This document shows positions 1 to 5,392 of a stretch of DNA of 8,544 bases, in pieces. The DNA comes from Gemmatimonadota bacterium (GTDB lineage: Bacteria; Gemmatimonadota; Gemmatimonadetes; Gemmatimonadales; Gemmatimonadaceae), in the NCBI GenBank assembly GCA_003142495.1, contig PLMM01000127.1:1-8544 (forward strand), given 5' to 3'. Positions within the stretch are counted from its first letter, which is position 1. Every line of letters starts with the position of its first letter. Position numbers and translations under genes: made by a program. A model generated the notes under the pieces. That model did not search any database and was not told the origin of the DNA. It saw only the letters and a program-made list of their open reading frames with translations.

Positions 1-1651
1 CGGGGATGAGCAGCGCGGAGAACACCACGAGCGAGGCGAAGCCCAGCGTCACTGAGCGGCGATTCGCGAGCGCGCCCTCGAGCATGGTGGCGTATCTTGC
101 CTTGAATGCTTCGAAGCGGTGCTCGAAGCCCGTGGTGATACGCTCCAGCCATGCCGGCTGCGGCTTGCCATGCTCGCTCTCCATCGCGAAGCGCACGAGC
201 GTCGGCACGAGCGTACGCGAGATGATGTACGACGCCATCATCGCGAAGATCACGGCCATCGCGAGCGGTGCGAACAGCGATCCCGCCGCGCCCGTGAGGA
301 AGAACACCGGCACGAAGACGACGCAGATCGAGAGCGTCGACACGAACGTCGGCACCGCGATCTGCTGCGCACCGTCGAGAATCGCCTCGAGCAGCGGCTT
401 CCCGAGCTGCGCATTGCGATGGATGTTCTCGATCGCAACCGTCGCATCGTCCACGAGGATTCCGACCGCCAGCGCCAATCCGCCCAGCGTCATCACGTTG
501 ATCGTCTGGCCGAGCGCGCCGAGGGTGATGATCGAGCAGAGGATGGCGAGCGGAATCGAGAGCGCGACGATCAGCGTTGTGCGCCAGCTGCCGAGGAAGA
601 GGAGAATCATGAGTGCGGTGAGCACCGCGGCGATGATCGCCTCGCGCACGACACCGTTGAGCGACGCGCGCACGAACAGCGATTGATCGGAGAGCAGATT
701 CAGGTGCAGCTCGCTCGGCAGCATCGACACAATTTGCGGGAGCCGCGCGCGCACGCGCCGCACGACATCGAGCGTCGACGCGCCGCCGCCCTTCAAAATC
801 GTGATCAGCGCGCCGCGCTGTCCGTTTTCGCGGACGATGTTCGTCTGCACCGCGAAGCCGTCGTGCACCTGCGCAACGTCATGGATGTACACCGGTACGC
901 CGTTCACCTCCTTCACCGGGATGTCGTTCAACGCCTCGATCGCATCGGGACTCGAGTTGAGATGAACGGTGTACTCCTGCGCGCCGAGCTTTGCGGTGCC
1001 GCCGGGGAGGACGAGATTCTGCGCGTTGATCGCCGCGCTCACATCCTGCGGCGAGAGCCCCTTCGCGAAGAGCGCCTGCGGATTGATGTCGACCATGATC
1101 TGGCGCACCTTCCCGCCGAACGGCAGCGGTACCTGCGCGCCCTGCACCGTCGCCATCTGCGTGCGGATGAAGTTGAGCCCGTAGTCGTACATCTGCTGCT
1201 CGGACATCGAGTGGCTCGACAGGCTCACCTGCAGAATCGGCACGTTCGACGCGTTGAAGCGGATGATGAGCGGCGGCGTCGCGCCTGGCGGCATCACGCG
1301 CACCACCGCCTGCGAGATCGCCGTGATCTGCGAGACGGCCGCATCGATCGACGCGCCCGGCTGGAAGTACACCTTGATCACCGCCACGCCGTTCACCGTC
1401 TGCGACTCGATGTGCTCGATGTCGCTGACGGTCGTCGTCATCGCACGCTCGTCTACGGTGACGATGCGCCGCTCCATGTCCTCCGGCGCGAGCCCGGCGT
1501 ACGACCAGATGATCGTCACCACCGGAATCTTGATCTCCGGGAAGATGTCGGTGGGCATGGTGAGGAGTGACAACACGCCGAACACCAGCACGAGCAGCGC
1601 GCCGACGATGAAGGTGTACGGGCGCTCGAGTCCGAGCTTGACGATCCACAT
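1..1651 (-). CDS. RND-family efflux transporter (HAE1-like), N-terminal 550 residues, cut by the window edge
   Basis: Inner-membrane proton-driven pump subunit of a tripartite efflux system. I translated the minus strand from ATG at 1651-1649; the frame stays open to base 1 with no stop, so about half of a usual ~1,030-1,060-residue RND protein is present. Visible features are a first membrane helix (residues ~12-32), the start of the porter region with PTDIFPEIKIPVV (33-45), the motif QTVNGVAVIKVYF (84-96), and a hydrophobic block of helices (~335-485). GILVDDATVAIEN (397-409) holds the paired aspartates D401/D402 that match the proton-relay D407/D408 of AcrB. A hydrophobic segment at ~535-550 looks like a later helix. 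The start codon abuts the stop of the upstream outer-membrane factor gene (TAG at 1654-1652), which indicates translational coupling. The periplasmic adaptor gene is not in the window and may lie beyond the left edge. The substrate cannot be told from this half; the DD pair favours organic compounds (HAE1) over heavy metals. Confidence 0.93.
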   Translation of the reverse strand, partial: MWIVKLGLERPYTFIVGALLVLVFGVLSLLTMPTDIFPEIKIPVVTIIWSYAGLAPEDMERRIVTVDERAMTTTVSDIEHIESQTVNGVAVIKVYFQPGASIDAAVSQITAISQAVVRVMPPGATPPLIIRFNASNVPILQVSLSSHSMSEQQMYDYGLNFIRTQMATVQGAQVPLPFGGKVRQIMVDINPQALFAKGLSPQDVSAAINAQNLVLPGGTAKLGAQEYTVHLNSSPDAIEALNDIPVKEVNGVPVYIHDVAQVHDGFAVQTNIVRENGQRGALITILKGGGASTLDVVRRVRARLPQIVSMLPSELHLNLLSDQSLFVRASLNGVVREAIIAAVLTALMILLFLGSWRTTLIVALSIPLAILCSIITLGALGQTINVMTLGGLALAVGILVDDATVAIENIHRNAQLGKPLLEAILDGAQQIAVPTFVSTLSICVVFVPVFFLTGAAGSLFAPLAMAVIFAMMASYIISRTLVPTLVRFAMESEHGKPQPAWLERITTGFEHRFEAFKARYATMLEGALANRRSVTLGFASLVVFSALLIP

Positions 1652-3076
1652 CTACAGGGTTCTCCCAGCCAAAGCCTCGAGCTCCGCGCGCGCGACCGCA
1701 TAGTCGAATCTCGCCGTCACCGCGTCCTGTTCCGCGTTCACGAGCGCGAGCTCCGATGTCAGCCGCTCGAGCTGCGTCGTCGCCCCCTCGCGATAGCGCG
1801 CGTCCTGCACGCGCAGATCCTCGCGCGCGAGCGCAACGGCCTGCTCCGACAGCGTCATGCGCCGTCGCTCGACCGCCAGATTGGTGAGCAGGCGAATCGC
1901 GCTCGCCCGCACGAAGCGATGCGTGTCGAGATTCGAGACGCGCGCCGTCTCTTCATCCGCGCGCGCCCGCGTTACCTCGTCGCCACGCACGAAGCCATCG
2001 AAGAGCGGATAGGAGAGCCCAATGCGCGCGACCCACGTGCCGCCGTCGTTCAACAGCTCGGGCTGCTGGCGCAGATACGAATATCCGCCCGCCGCGCTGA
2101 TGTACGGCTGATAGTGCGACTTCGCCGACGACACCCCCGCACTCGTCGCCGCCGCCGTAGCCTCCGCCGCCTTCACATCCGGCGACGTGCGCTCGATCTC
2201 CGCGAGCACGGAATCCTCGGGAACCGACAGCGGCCGCACCACCGACGAATCATCCTCGCGCGCGCCGACGCGCCCGCCGAGTCCCGTGAGCCGCCCCAGC
2301 GCGACGGACGCCGAGACGTGCGCCGATCCCGCCTCGAGCAGCGCCTGCTCCGCACTCATCACCTCGAGCGCGGCGCGCAGATCATCCGATCGCGTCGTCG
2401 TCCCCGCCGCCAACCGCGACGCCGCATCGCGCTCGGCTCCCTTCGCCCGAATGAGCCGCGCCTGCGCAACCCTCGCGAGCGCTTCCGCGCGTAGCACGCC
2501 GAGGAAGGTCGTGTCGACGGTGAAGCGCAGGTCGTAGTTGGTCGCGACGAGATTCGCCTCCGCTGCCTCACGCTCCGCGCGCGCCTGCTTACGCTCGGCG
2601 CCAAGCCGCCCACCCGTGTAGACGTTGATCGAGGCGATCAGTCCGGCGCTGTAGGCGTTGCCGGCGTAGGTCGGCGTGATGGGCGCAGCGGCGACGGCGG
2701 CGCCGGCGCGGGCGGCGCCCGATTCGAGAGAGAGCGTGGGAAGATAGGAACCGAGCGCCACGTGCTCGCCGGAGCGGGCCGACCGCACGGCTCCGTTCTG
2801 CCGTGCGACATCAGGGCTCACGTGACGGGCGCGATCGAGCGCTTCCTCGAGGGAGAGGACGGTGTCGACGGTGAGTGCGGCAGAGTCCGCTCTGTCGGCG
2901 CTGTCGATGCCCGCGCGCGCCGAGACGCTCTGTGCCTGGAGCGACGCGGCGTGCAGGGCCAGAGAGGCGAACGCGGCGAATGCGGCAACGCGCGCCGCCA
3001 GGCGACCTGGCCTCTTCTCCCTCTGCTCTCCTCGGGCAGCCGCGGAGCTGTCGTGCGATGAATGTGAAACGATCAC
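1652..3076 (-). CDS. TolC-like outer-membrane efflux protein (OMF family)
   Basis: Outer-membrane channel partner of the RND pump encoded immediately downstream. The predicted protein of about 474 residues begins with a basic stretch (RGEQREKRPGR) and a hydrophobic signal segment ending near AASLQAQ. The first OEP repeat follows: LSLEEALDRARHVSPDVARQ, then SYLPTLSLE. Long alternating helical stretches come next, and the second OEP repeat ends with EDLRVQDARYREGATTQLER and YAVARAELEALAG, the usual TolC-family signature near the C terminus. Length and two-repeat layout fit the OMF family. The start is uncertain: GTG at 3076 is chosen because the only other in-frame option upstream, TTG at 3130, overlaps the candidate -10 element of the divergent promoter region. 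Neither has a good Shine-Dalgarno sequence. It is first in the operon, and its TAG stop touches the ATG of the transporter gene. Repression by the divergent ArsR-type gene is inferred from position. Confidence 0.9.
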   Translation of the reverse strand: MIVSHSSHDSSAAARGEQREKRPGRLAARVAAFAAFASLALHAASLQAQSVSARAGIDSADRADSAALTVDTVLSLEEALDRARHVSPDVARQNGAVRSARSGEHVALGSYLPTLSLESGAARAGAAVAAAPITPTYAGNAYSAGLIASINVYTGGRLGAERKQARAEREAAEANLVATNYDLRFTVDTTFLGVLRAEALARVAQARLIRAKGAERDAASRLAAGTTTRSDDLRAALEVMSAEQALLEAGSAHVSASVALGRLTGLGGRVGAREDDSSVVRPLSVPEDSVLAEIERTSPDVKAAEATAAATSAGVSSAKSHYQPYISAAGGYSYLRQQPELLNDGGTWVARIGLSYPLFDGFVRGDEVTRARADEETARVSNLDTHRFVRASAIRLLTNLAVERRRMTLSEQAVALAREDLRVQDARYREGATTQLERLTSELALVNAEQDAVTARFDYAVARAELEALAGRTL

Positions 3077-3129
3077 GATCTCGGCGGTGTGGTGCAGGCG
3101 AGCAAACGAATCGAGAGAGCCAAGATGCA

Positions 3130-3158
3130 AAACTAGGGTAAATAGGATAGTTAGTCAA
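3130..3158 (-). promoter_or_regulatory. Candidate promoter of the efflux operon
   Basis: On the minus strand, TTGACT (3158-3153) matches 5 of 6 bases of the -35 consensus. Exactly 17 nt later comes TAGTTT (3135-3130), a weak -10 that keeps the first two bases and the last. Transcription would start near 3122, leaving about 46 nt of leader before the GTG at 3076. Prediction from sequence only; the consensus of the host sigma factor is unknown. Confidence 0.4.
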
Positions 3159-3174
3159 ATACTCTTATAACTAT
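3147..3174. promoter_or_regulatory. Inverted repeat, candidate operator for the ArsR-type repressor
   Basis: ATAGTTA (3147-3153) and TAACTAT (3168-3174) form a perfect 7-bp inverted repeat separated by 14 bp, so the half-site centres are 21 bp apart, about two helical turns. It lies in an AT-rich island (about 3125-3182) in otherwise GC-rich DNA. It overlaps the -35 candidate of the efflux operon (3153-3158) and the -10 candidate of the ArsR gene (3166-3171). A dimeric winged-helix repressor bound here could shut off both directions. The binding is inference; the repeat is seen directly. Confidence 0.4.
3166..3171 (+). promoter_or_regulatory. Candidate -10 element for the ArsR-type gene
   Basis: TATAAC matches 5 of 6 bases of the sigma-70 -10 consensus, inside the AT-rich divergent region. 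No convincing -35 lies 16-18 bp upstream (TAGGAT occupies that position), so this is a weak call. The start site would fall near 3178, giving about 40 nt of leader before the ATG at 3219. Confidence 0.28.
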
Positions 3175-3218
3175 ACAACTACTTGATGCCGCCAGTCGCA
3201 CCCCGCAATCTTCATCCT

Positions 3219-3533
3219 ATGTCCATTCGCTTAAACGCCGAATCTGCCCCCTCCGTTGAGGATCGAGCCCTCGTTTTCAAGGCGATCGGCGATCCCACGC
3301 GCGTCCGCATCATCGAACTCTTGCGTGCGCAGTCGGAGGAGATCACGGGAACGGAGATCGCGGGAAGCGTTGGCGTCAGCCTCGCGCTGCTCTGCCACCA
3401 CTCGAGCGTGCTCGTCGAGGCCGGACTCGTGACGAAGCGGAAGGAGGGGCAGACGTCCTACTGGACGCTGAACCGCGACGCACTCGCCGCCGCGCTGGGA
3501 TCGCTGGCCGAGCCCACGCCGATCGCGCACTAG
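3219..3533 (+). CDS. ArsR/HTH_20-type winged-helix transcriptional regulator
   Basis: Small dimeric DNA-binding repressor of about 104 residues, the normal size for ArsR proteins. The family core is visible: ALVFKAIGDPTRVRIIELLRA (first helices, including the diagnostic 'DPTR.RI..LL'), then EEITGTEIAGSVGVSLALLCHHSSVLVEAGLVTKRKEG (helix-turn-helix and start of the wing) and QTSYWTLN (end of the beta wing). The classical arsenic/cadmium ligand motif (ELCVCDL type) is absent. The only cysteine lies in the recognition helix as Cys-His-His, so the signal is unlikely to be a thiolate metal site of the ArsR or CadC kind. ATG 3219 is preferred; in-frame TTG 3183 and ATG 3186 would add 11-12 residues, but they sit almost on the predicted transcription start and none has a Shine-Dalgarno. 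It is divergent from the TolC-RND operon, which suggests it is the local repressor and autoregulates. Confidence 0.87.
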   Translation: MSIRLNAESAPSVEDRALVFKAIGDPTRVRIIELLRAQSEEITGTEIAGSVGVSLALLCHHSSVLVEAGLVTKRKEGQTSYWTLNRDALAAALGSLAEPTPIAH

Positions 3534-3636
3534 CGACAGATGAGGATTGTGCGTTACAGATAGGCGCATCCGCGAGCCGCGAAGCACGCCTTATGCAATC
3601 TGCATGATCACAAAATCAATCCCTTCCGAGGCATCA

Positions 3637-4125
3637 ATGCATCGTCACAATGTTCTTTCCATGGCAGCAGTTGCTGCCATCGTCGTCACTGCGGCTTGCA
3701 ATCCGTTTCACAAGACGTCGAACGAGATCAAGGTCCAGGACATCCCCGTCGGCGAGCGCTGGAACGCGGCGCTGGCGACTCCGTCCAGCCTCGCCGGCGC
3801 GGTGCAGATCCAAGGCACCGGCTACGTCGCGCGCGACCCATCGGGTTCGAGCAAGGCCGTGATCCACATCGCGAACGCGACGGCGGGTGGCGTGCATCCG
3901 TGGGCCGTTCGCGTGGGGCTCTGCGGCGCCGGCGACAATCCAGTGTTCGGCGATCTCTCCGCATACCAGAATCTCAAGATCGACAAGGACGGCACGGCGC
4001 AGAGCGGCGCCCTCCTTTCGGTTCCATTTCCGACGAGCGGCAGCTACTCGCTCGAGGTGCGCGCGTCGCCCACGAACATGGGCACCGTCATCGCGTGCGG
4101 AAATCTCGCTCCGCCCACGCAGTGA
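3637..4125 (+). CDS. Exported SOD/CHRD-like small protein, probable lipoprotein
   Basis: A 162-residue exported protein. ATG 3637 is chosen because GAGG (3628-3631) lies 5 nt upstream. The N terminus has a short basic region, a hydrophobic core (MAAVAAIVVTAAC) and Cys21 as a likely lipidation site, although Thr at -3 is not an ideal lipobox. From residue ~75 the sequence resembles the small beta-barrel domain of Cu/Zn superoxide dismutase or CHRD-like proteins: AVIHIANATAGGVHPWAVRVGLCG (74-97), then GTAQSGALLSVPFPTSGSYSLEVRASP, then GTVIACGNL (149-157). Cys96 and Cys154 are placed like the disulfide of SodC. Where related domains usually carry His-x-His after Trp, this one has Ala-Val-Arg, so copper and catalysis are probably lost. 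Function unknown; superoxide dismutase activity is not claimed. It lies 103 nt after the ArsR gene, so it may have its own promoter, though none is clear. The family match is by eye, moderate confidence. Confidence 0.8.
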   Translation: MHRHNVLSMAAVAAIVVTAACNPFHKTSNEIKVQDIPVGERWNAALATPSSLAGAVQIQGTGYVARDPSGSSKAVIHIANATAGGVHPWAVRVGLCGAGDNPVFGDLSAYQNLKIDKDGTAQSGALLSVPFPTSGSYSLEVRASPTNMGTVIACGNLAPPTQ

Positions 4126-4137
4126 TCGTGTTGGTGA

Positions 4138-4157
4138 CCGGCGCACTATTGCGCCGG
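4138..4157 (+). other. Strong GC hairpin between the SOD-like gene and the aro leader
   Basis: CCGGCGCA (4138-4145) and TGCGCCGG (4150-4157) form a perfect 8-bp stem around a CTAT loop, 12 nt after the stop of the upstream gene. No T-run follows, so it is not a standard intrinsic terminator. It could mark the 3' end of the upstream transcript or be a 5' structure of the leader RNA. I found no convincing promoter between 4126 and 4183, so the start of the aro leader transcript is unresolved. Confidence 0.4.
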
Positions 4158-4183
4158 CCGCCAGTGCAACACACATTGCGCAC

Positions 4184-4255
4184 ATGACCACGCACGCCAC
4201 GAGCTACCTCGCATACTTTACCAGCTTCTGGGGATATCCCCCCGGGAGCCGGTAG
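4184..4255 (+). CDS. Aromatic amino acid leader peptide (attenuator peptide) of the aroF-pheA operon
   Basis: A 23-residue reading frame from ATG 4184 to TAG 4253-4255, ending 90 nt before aroF. Residues 7-18 read SYLAYFTSFWGY: three Tyr, two Phe and one Trp within 11 codons (Tyr codons at 4205, 4214 and 4235; Phe at 4217 and 4226; Trp at 4229). All three products of the aromatic pathway are thus sampled just before an RNA switch that ends in an intrinsic terminator. This is the hallmark of a trpL/pheL-type leader peptide, whose role is to stall or release the ribosome according to charged-tRNA supply; the peptide itself has no known function. TTT and TAT are AT-ending codons in a GC-rich context, which could sharpen stalling. 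No Shine-Dalgarno is evident ahead of the ATG (GCGCAC precedes it), the main weakness of the call. Composition, position and RNA pairing together make a chance occurrence unlikely. Confidence 0.85.
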   Translation: MTTHATSYLAYFTSFWGYPPGSR

Positions 4256-4261
4256 CTCGTG
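4198..4261 (+). promoter_or_regulatory. Attenuator protector stem (1:2 pairing)
   Basis: CACGAGCTACC (4198-4208) is perfectly complementary over 11 nt to GGTAGCTCGTG (4251-4261). The 5' arm covers the codons just before and including the first Tyr of the leader peptide; the 3' arm covers its stop codon. The 42-nt loop contains the other aromatic codons and the antiterminator arm (4242-4250). When formed, this hairpin shares G4251 with the antiterminator and traps its 5' arm in the loop, so it should favour termination. A ribosome on the leader would open it. Pairing is seen directly; the role is inferred from classical attenuators. Confidence 0.7.
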
Positions 4262-4307
4262 CCCAGCGGTCGTTAGCGACCAGGCGGTGCGTCACCACGG
4301 CTCCCGG
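4242..4307 (+). promoter_or_regulatory. Antiterminator (2:3 pairing) of the aroF-pheA attenuator
   Basis: CCGGGAGCC (4242-4250), the Pro-Gly-Ser end of the leader coding sequence, pairs perfectly with GGCTCCCGG (4299-4307); G4251-C4298 extends the helix to 10 bp. The same 3' arm is the 5' arm of the terminator, so the two structures exclude each other. The loop between them holds two small hairpins: GGTCG/CGACC (4268-4272 with 4277-4281) and GGTG/CACC (4286-4289 with 4293-4296). A ribosome finishing at the stop codon (4253) would cover 4242-4251 and block this structure. One stalled at the Tyr or Phe codons around 4205-4219 would leave it free. Confidence 0.78.
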
Positions 4308-4333
4308 AGAAATCCGGGAGCCTTCTTGTTTTT
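4299..4333 (+). terminator. Intrinsic terminator of the aroF-pheA leader (3:4 pairing)
   Basis: GGCTCCCGG (4299-4307) pairs perfectly with CCGGGAGCC (4314-4322); A4308-T4313 adds a tenth pair and closes a GAAA tetraloop. The T-rich tract TTCTTGTTTTT (4323-4333) follows at once. The tract ends just before the aroF Shine-Dalgarno (GAGG, 4334-4337), so termination would cut the transcript ahead of the gene. The 3' arm is an exact repeat of the antiterminator arm at 4242-4250. Confidence 0.9.
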
Positions 4334-4345
4334 GAGGCCTTCGAG

Positions 4346-5392
4346 ATGATCATCGTTACCAAGTCCAATGTTTCCGAACCCGAGCTCGCGAACATCCGCC
4401 AGCGCGTCGAGTCGCTCGGGCTCAAGACGCACATCACGCGCGGCTCGCATCGCGTCGTGATCGGCTGCGTCGGCGACGACGCAGCACTCTCCGAGATCCC
4501 GCTGCTCGCGCTCGCGGGCGTCGAGAGCGTGACGCCGATCCTTCGTCCGTACAAGCTCGCCTCGCGCGAGTTCGGCCATCCGGACGAGCCAACGGTCGTG
4601 CGGATCGCACCCGGTGTCGCCTTCGGCGGCCGCGCAATTCAGGTGATCGCCGGGCCGTGCTCCGTCGAAGGGAGCGAGATGCTCCTCGAGACCGCGATCG
4701 CCGTGAAAGATGCGGGCGCCACGCTACTCCGCGGCGGCGCGTACAAGCCGCGCACCTCTCCCTACGCCTTCCAGGGGATGGGCGAGGCCGCGCTCGAACT
4801 CCTCGCCGCCACGCGCGCCGAGACGGGGCTGCCGATCGTCACCGAGGTGATGGACACGCGACAGGTCGACACGGTGTGCCGCTACGCCGACATGCTGCAG
4901 ATCGGCGCGCGCAACATGCAGAACTTCGCGCTCCTCGCTGAAGTCGGCCGCACGAAGAAGCCGGTGCTCCTCAAGCGCGGCCTCTCCGCCACGATAAAGG
5001 AATTGTTGATGGCGGCCGAGTATGTGATGGCGAGCGGCAATCAGGATGTGGTGTTGTGCGAGCGTGGCATCCGCACCTTCGAGACGGCAACGCGCAACAC
5101 GCTCGACGTCGCGGCGATCCCGGTGCTCAAGGAAGAGACGCATCTCCCCGTGATCGTCGACCCGAGCCACGCCGGCGGACGCGCGGCGCTCGTCGCGCCG
5201 CTCGCCTTCGCCGCAATTGCCGCCGGCGCGGACGGGCTCATCATCGAAGTGCATCCGCATCCGGAAGACGCGCGCTCCGACGGCGACCAGTCGCTCGACT
5301 TCGCCGCCTTCGTCGATGTGATGACGCGCATCGGACCGTTCGCGGAGGCCGCGGGGCGCACGATGCGCGCACCGTCGCACGAGCGCGCGTGA
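4346..5392 (+). CDS. aroF: 3-deoxy-7-phosphoheptulonate synthase (DAHP synthase, type I-beta) with N-terminal ferredoxin-like regulatory domain
   Basis: Cytoplasmic first enzyme of the shikimate pathway: phosphoenolpyruvate plus erythrose 4-phosphate gives DAHP. The 348-residue protein has the Thermotoga/Bacillus type I-beta layout. Residues 1-~75 form a ferredoxin-like domain ([14 protein letters not shown] to [12 protein letters not shown]), which in Thermotoga maritima mediates Tyr/Phe feedback inhibition. The TIM-barrel follows with IAGPCSVEG (101-109), [12 protein letters not shown] (129-140), [10 protein letters not shown] (185-194), LLKRG (208-212), CERGIRTFE (238-246), VDPSHAGG (271-278) and EVHP (301-304). 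Predicted metal ligands are Cys105, His275, Glu301 and Asp312, equivalent with a constant +3 offset to those I recall for the Thermotoga enzyme. No chorismate mutase domain is fused. ATG 4346 has GAGG 8 nt upstream. The gene follows the attenuator directly, and its TGA overlaps the GTG of pheA, so the two enzymes are co-expressed and likely repressed when aromatic aminoacyl-tRNAs are abundant. Confidence 0.97.
   Translation: MIIVTKSNVSEPELANIRQRVESLGLKTHITRGSHRVVIGCVGDDAALSEIPLLALAGVESVTPILRPYKLASREFGHPDEPTVVRIAPGVAFGGRAIQVIAGPCSVEGSEMLLETAIAVKDAGATLLRGGAYKPRTSPYAFQGMGEAALELLAATRAETGLPIVTEVMDTRQVDTVCRYADMLQIGARNMQNFALLAEVGRTKKPVLLKRGLSATIKELLMAAEYVMASGNQDVVLCERGIRTFETATRNTLDVAAIPVLKEETHLPVIVDPSHAGGRAALVAPLAFAAIAAGADGLIIEVHPHPEDARSDGDQSLDFAAFVDVMTRIGPFAEAAGRTMRAPSHERA

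Noticed and set aside
119..1570. Long plus-strand open frame (483 codons) very rich in Arg, His, Glu and Asp
   Set aside because: It is antisense to the RND transporter, whose minus-strand translation gives a clear family protein. The Arg/His-rich composition is typical of a shadow frame in GC-rich DNA.
879..1649. Minus-strand open frame of 256 codons starting near the transporter start
   Set aside because: It is one base out of the true transporter frame and encodes a low-complexity Arg/Ala/His-rich product with no family motif.
4138..4157. 8-bp GC hairpin considered as an intrinsic terminator of the SOD-like gene
   Set aside because: No T-run follows it, so it is listed only as a hairpin of unknown role.
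4184..4345. T-box riboswitch considered for the aroF leader
   Set aside because: The leader is only about 160 nt, I see no clear T-box consensus, and the aromatic-rich reading frame with nested pairings explains the terminator better.
5056..5388. Upstream extension of the pheA open frame into aroF
   Set aside because: This part is aroF read in another frame. Homology to prephenate dehydratase begins only after GTG 5389.
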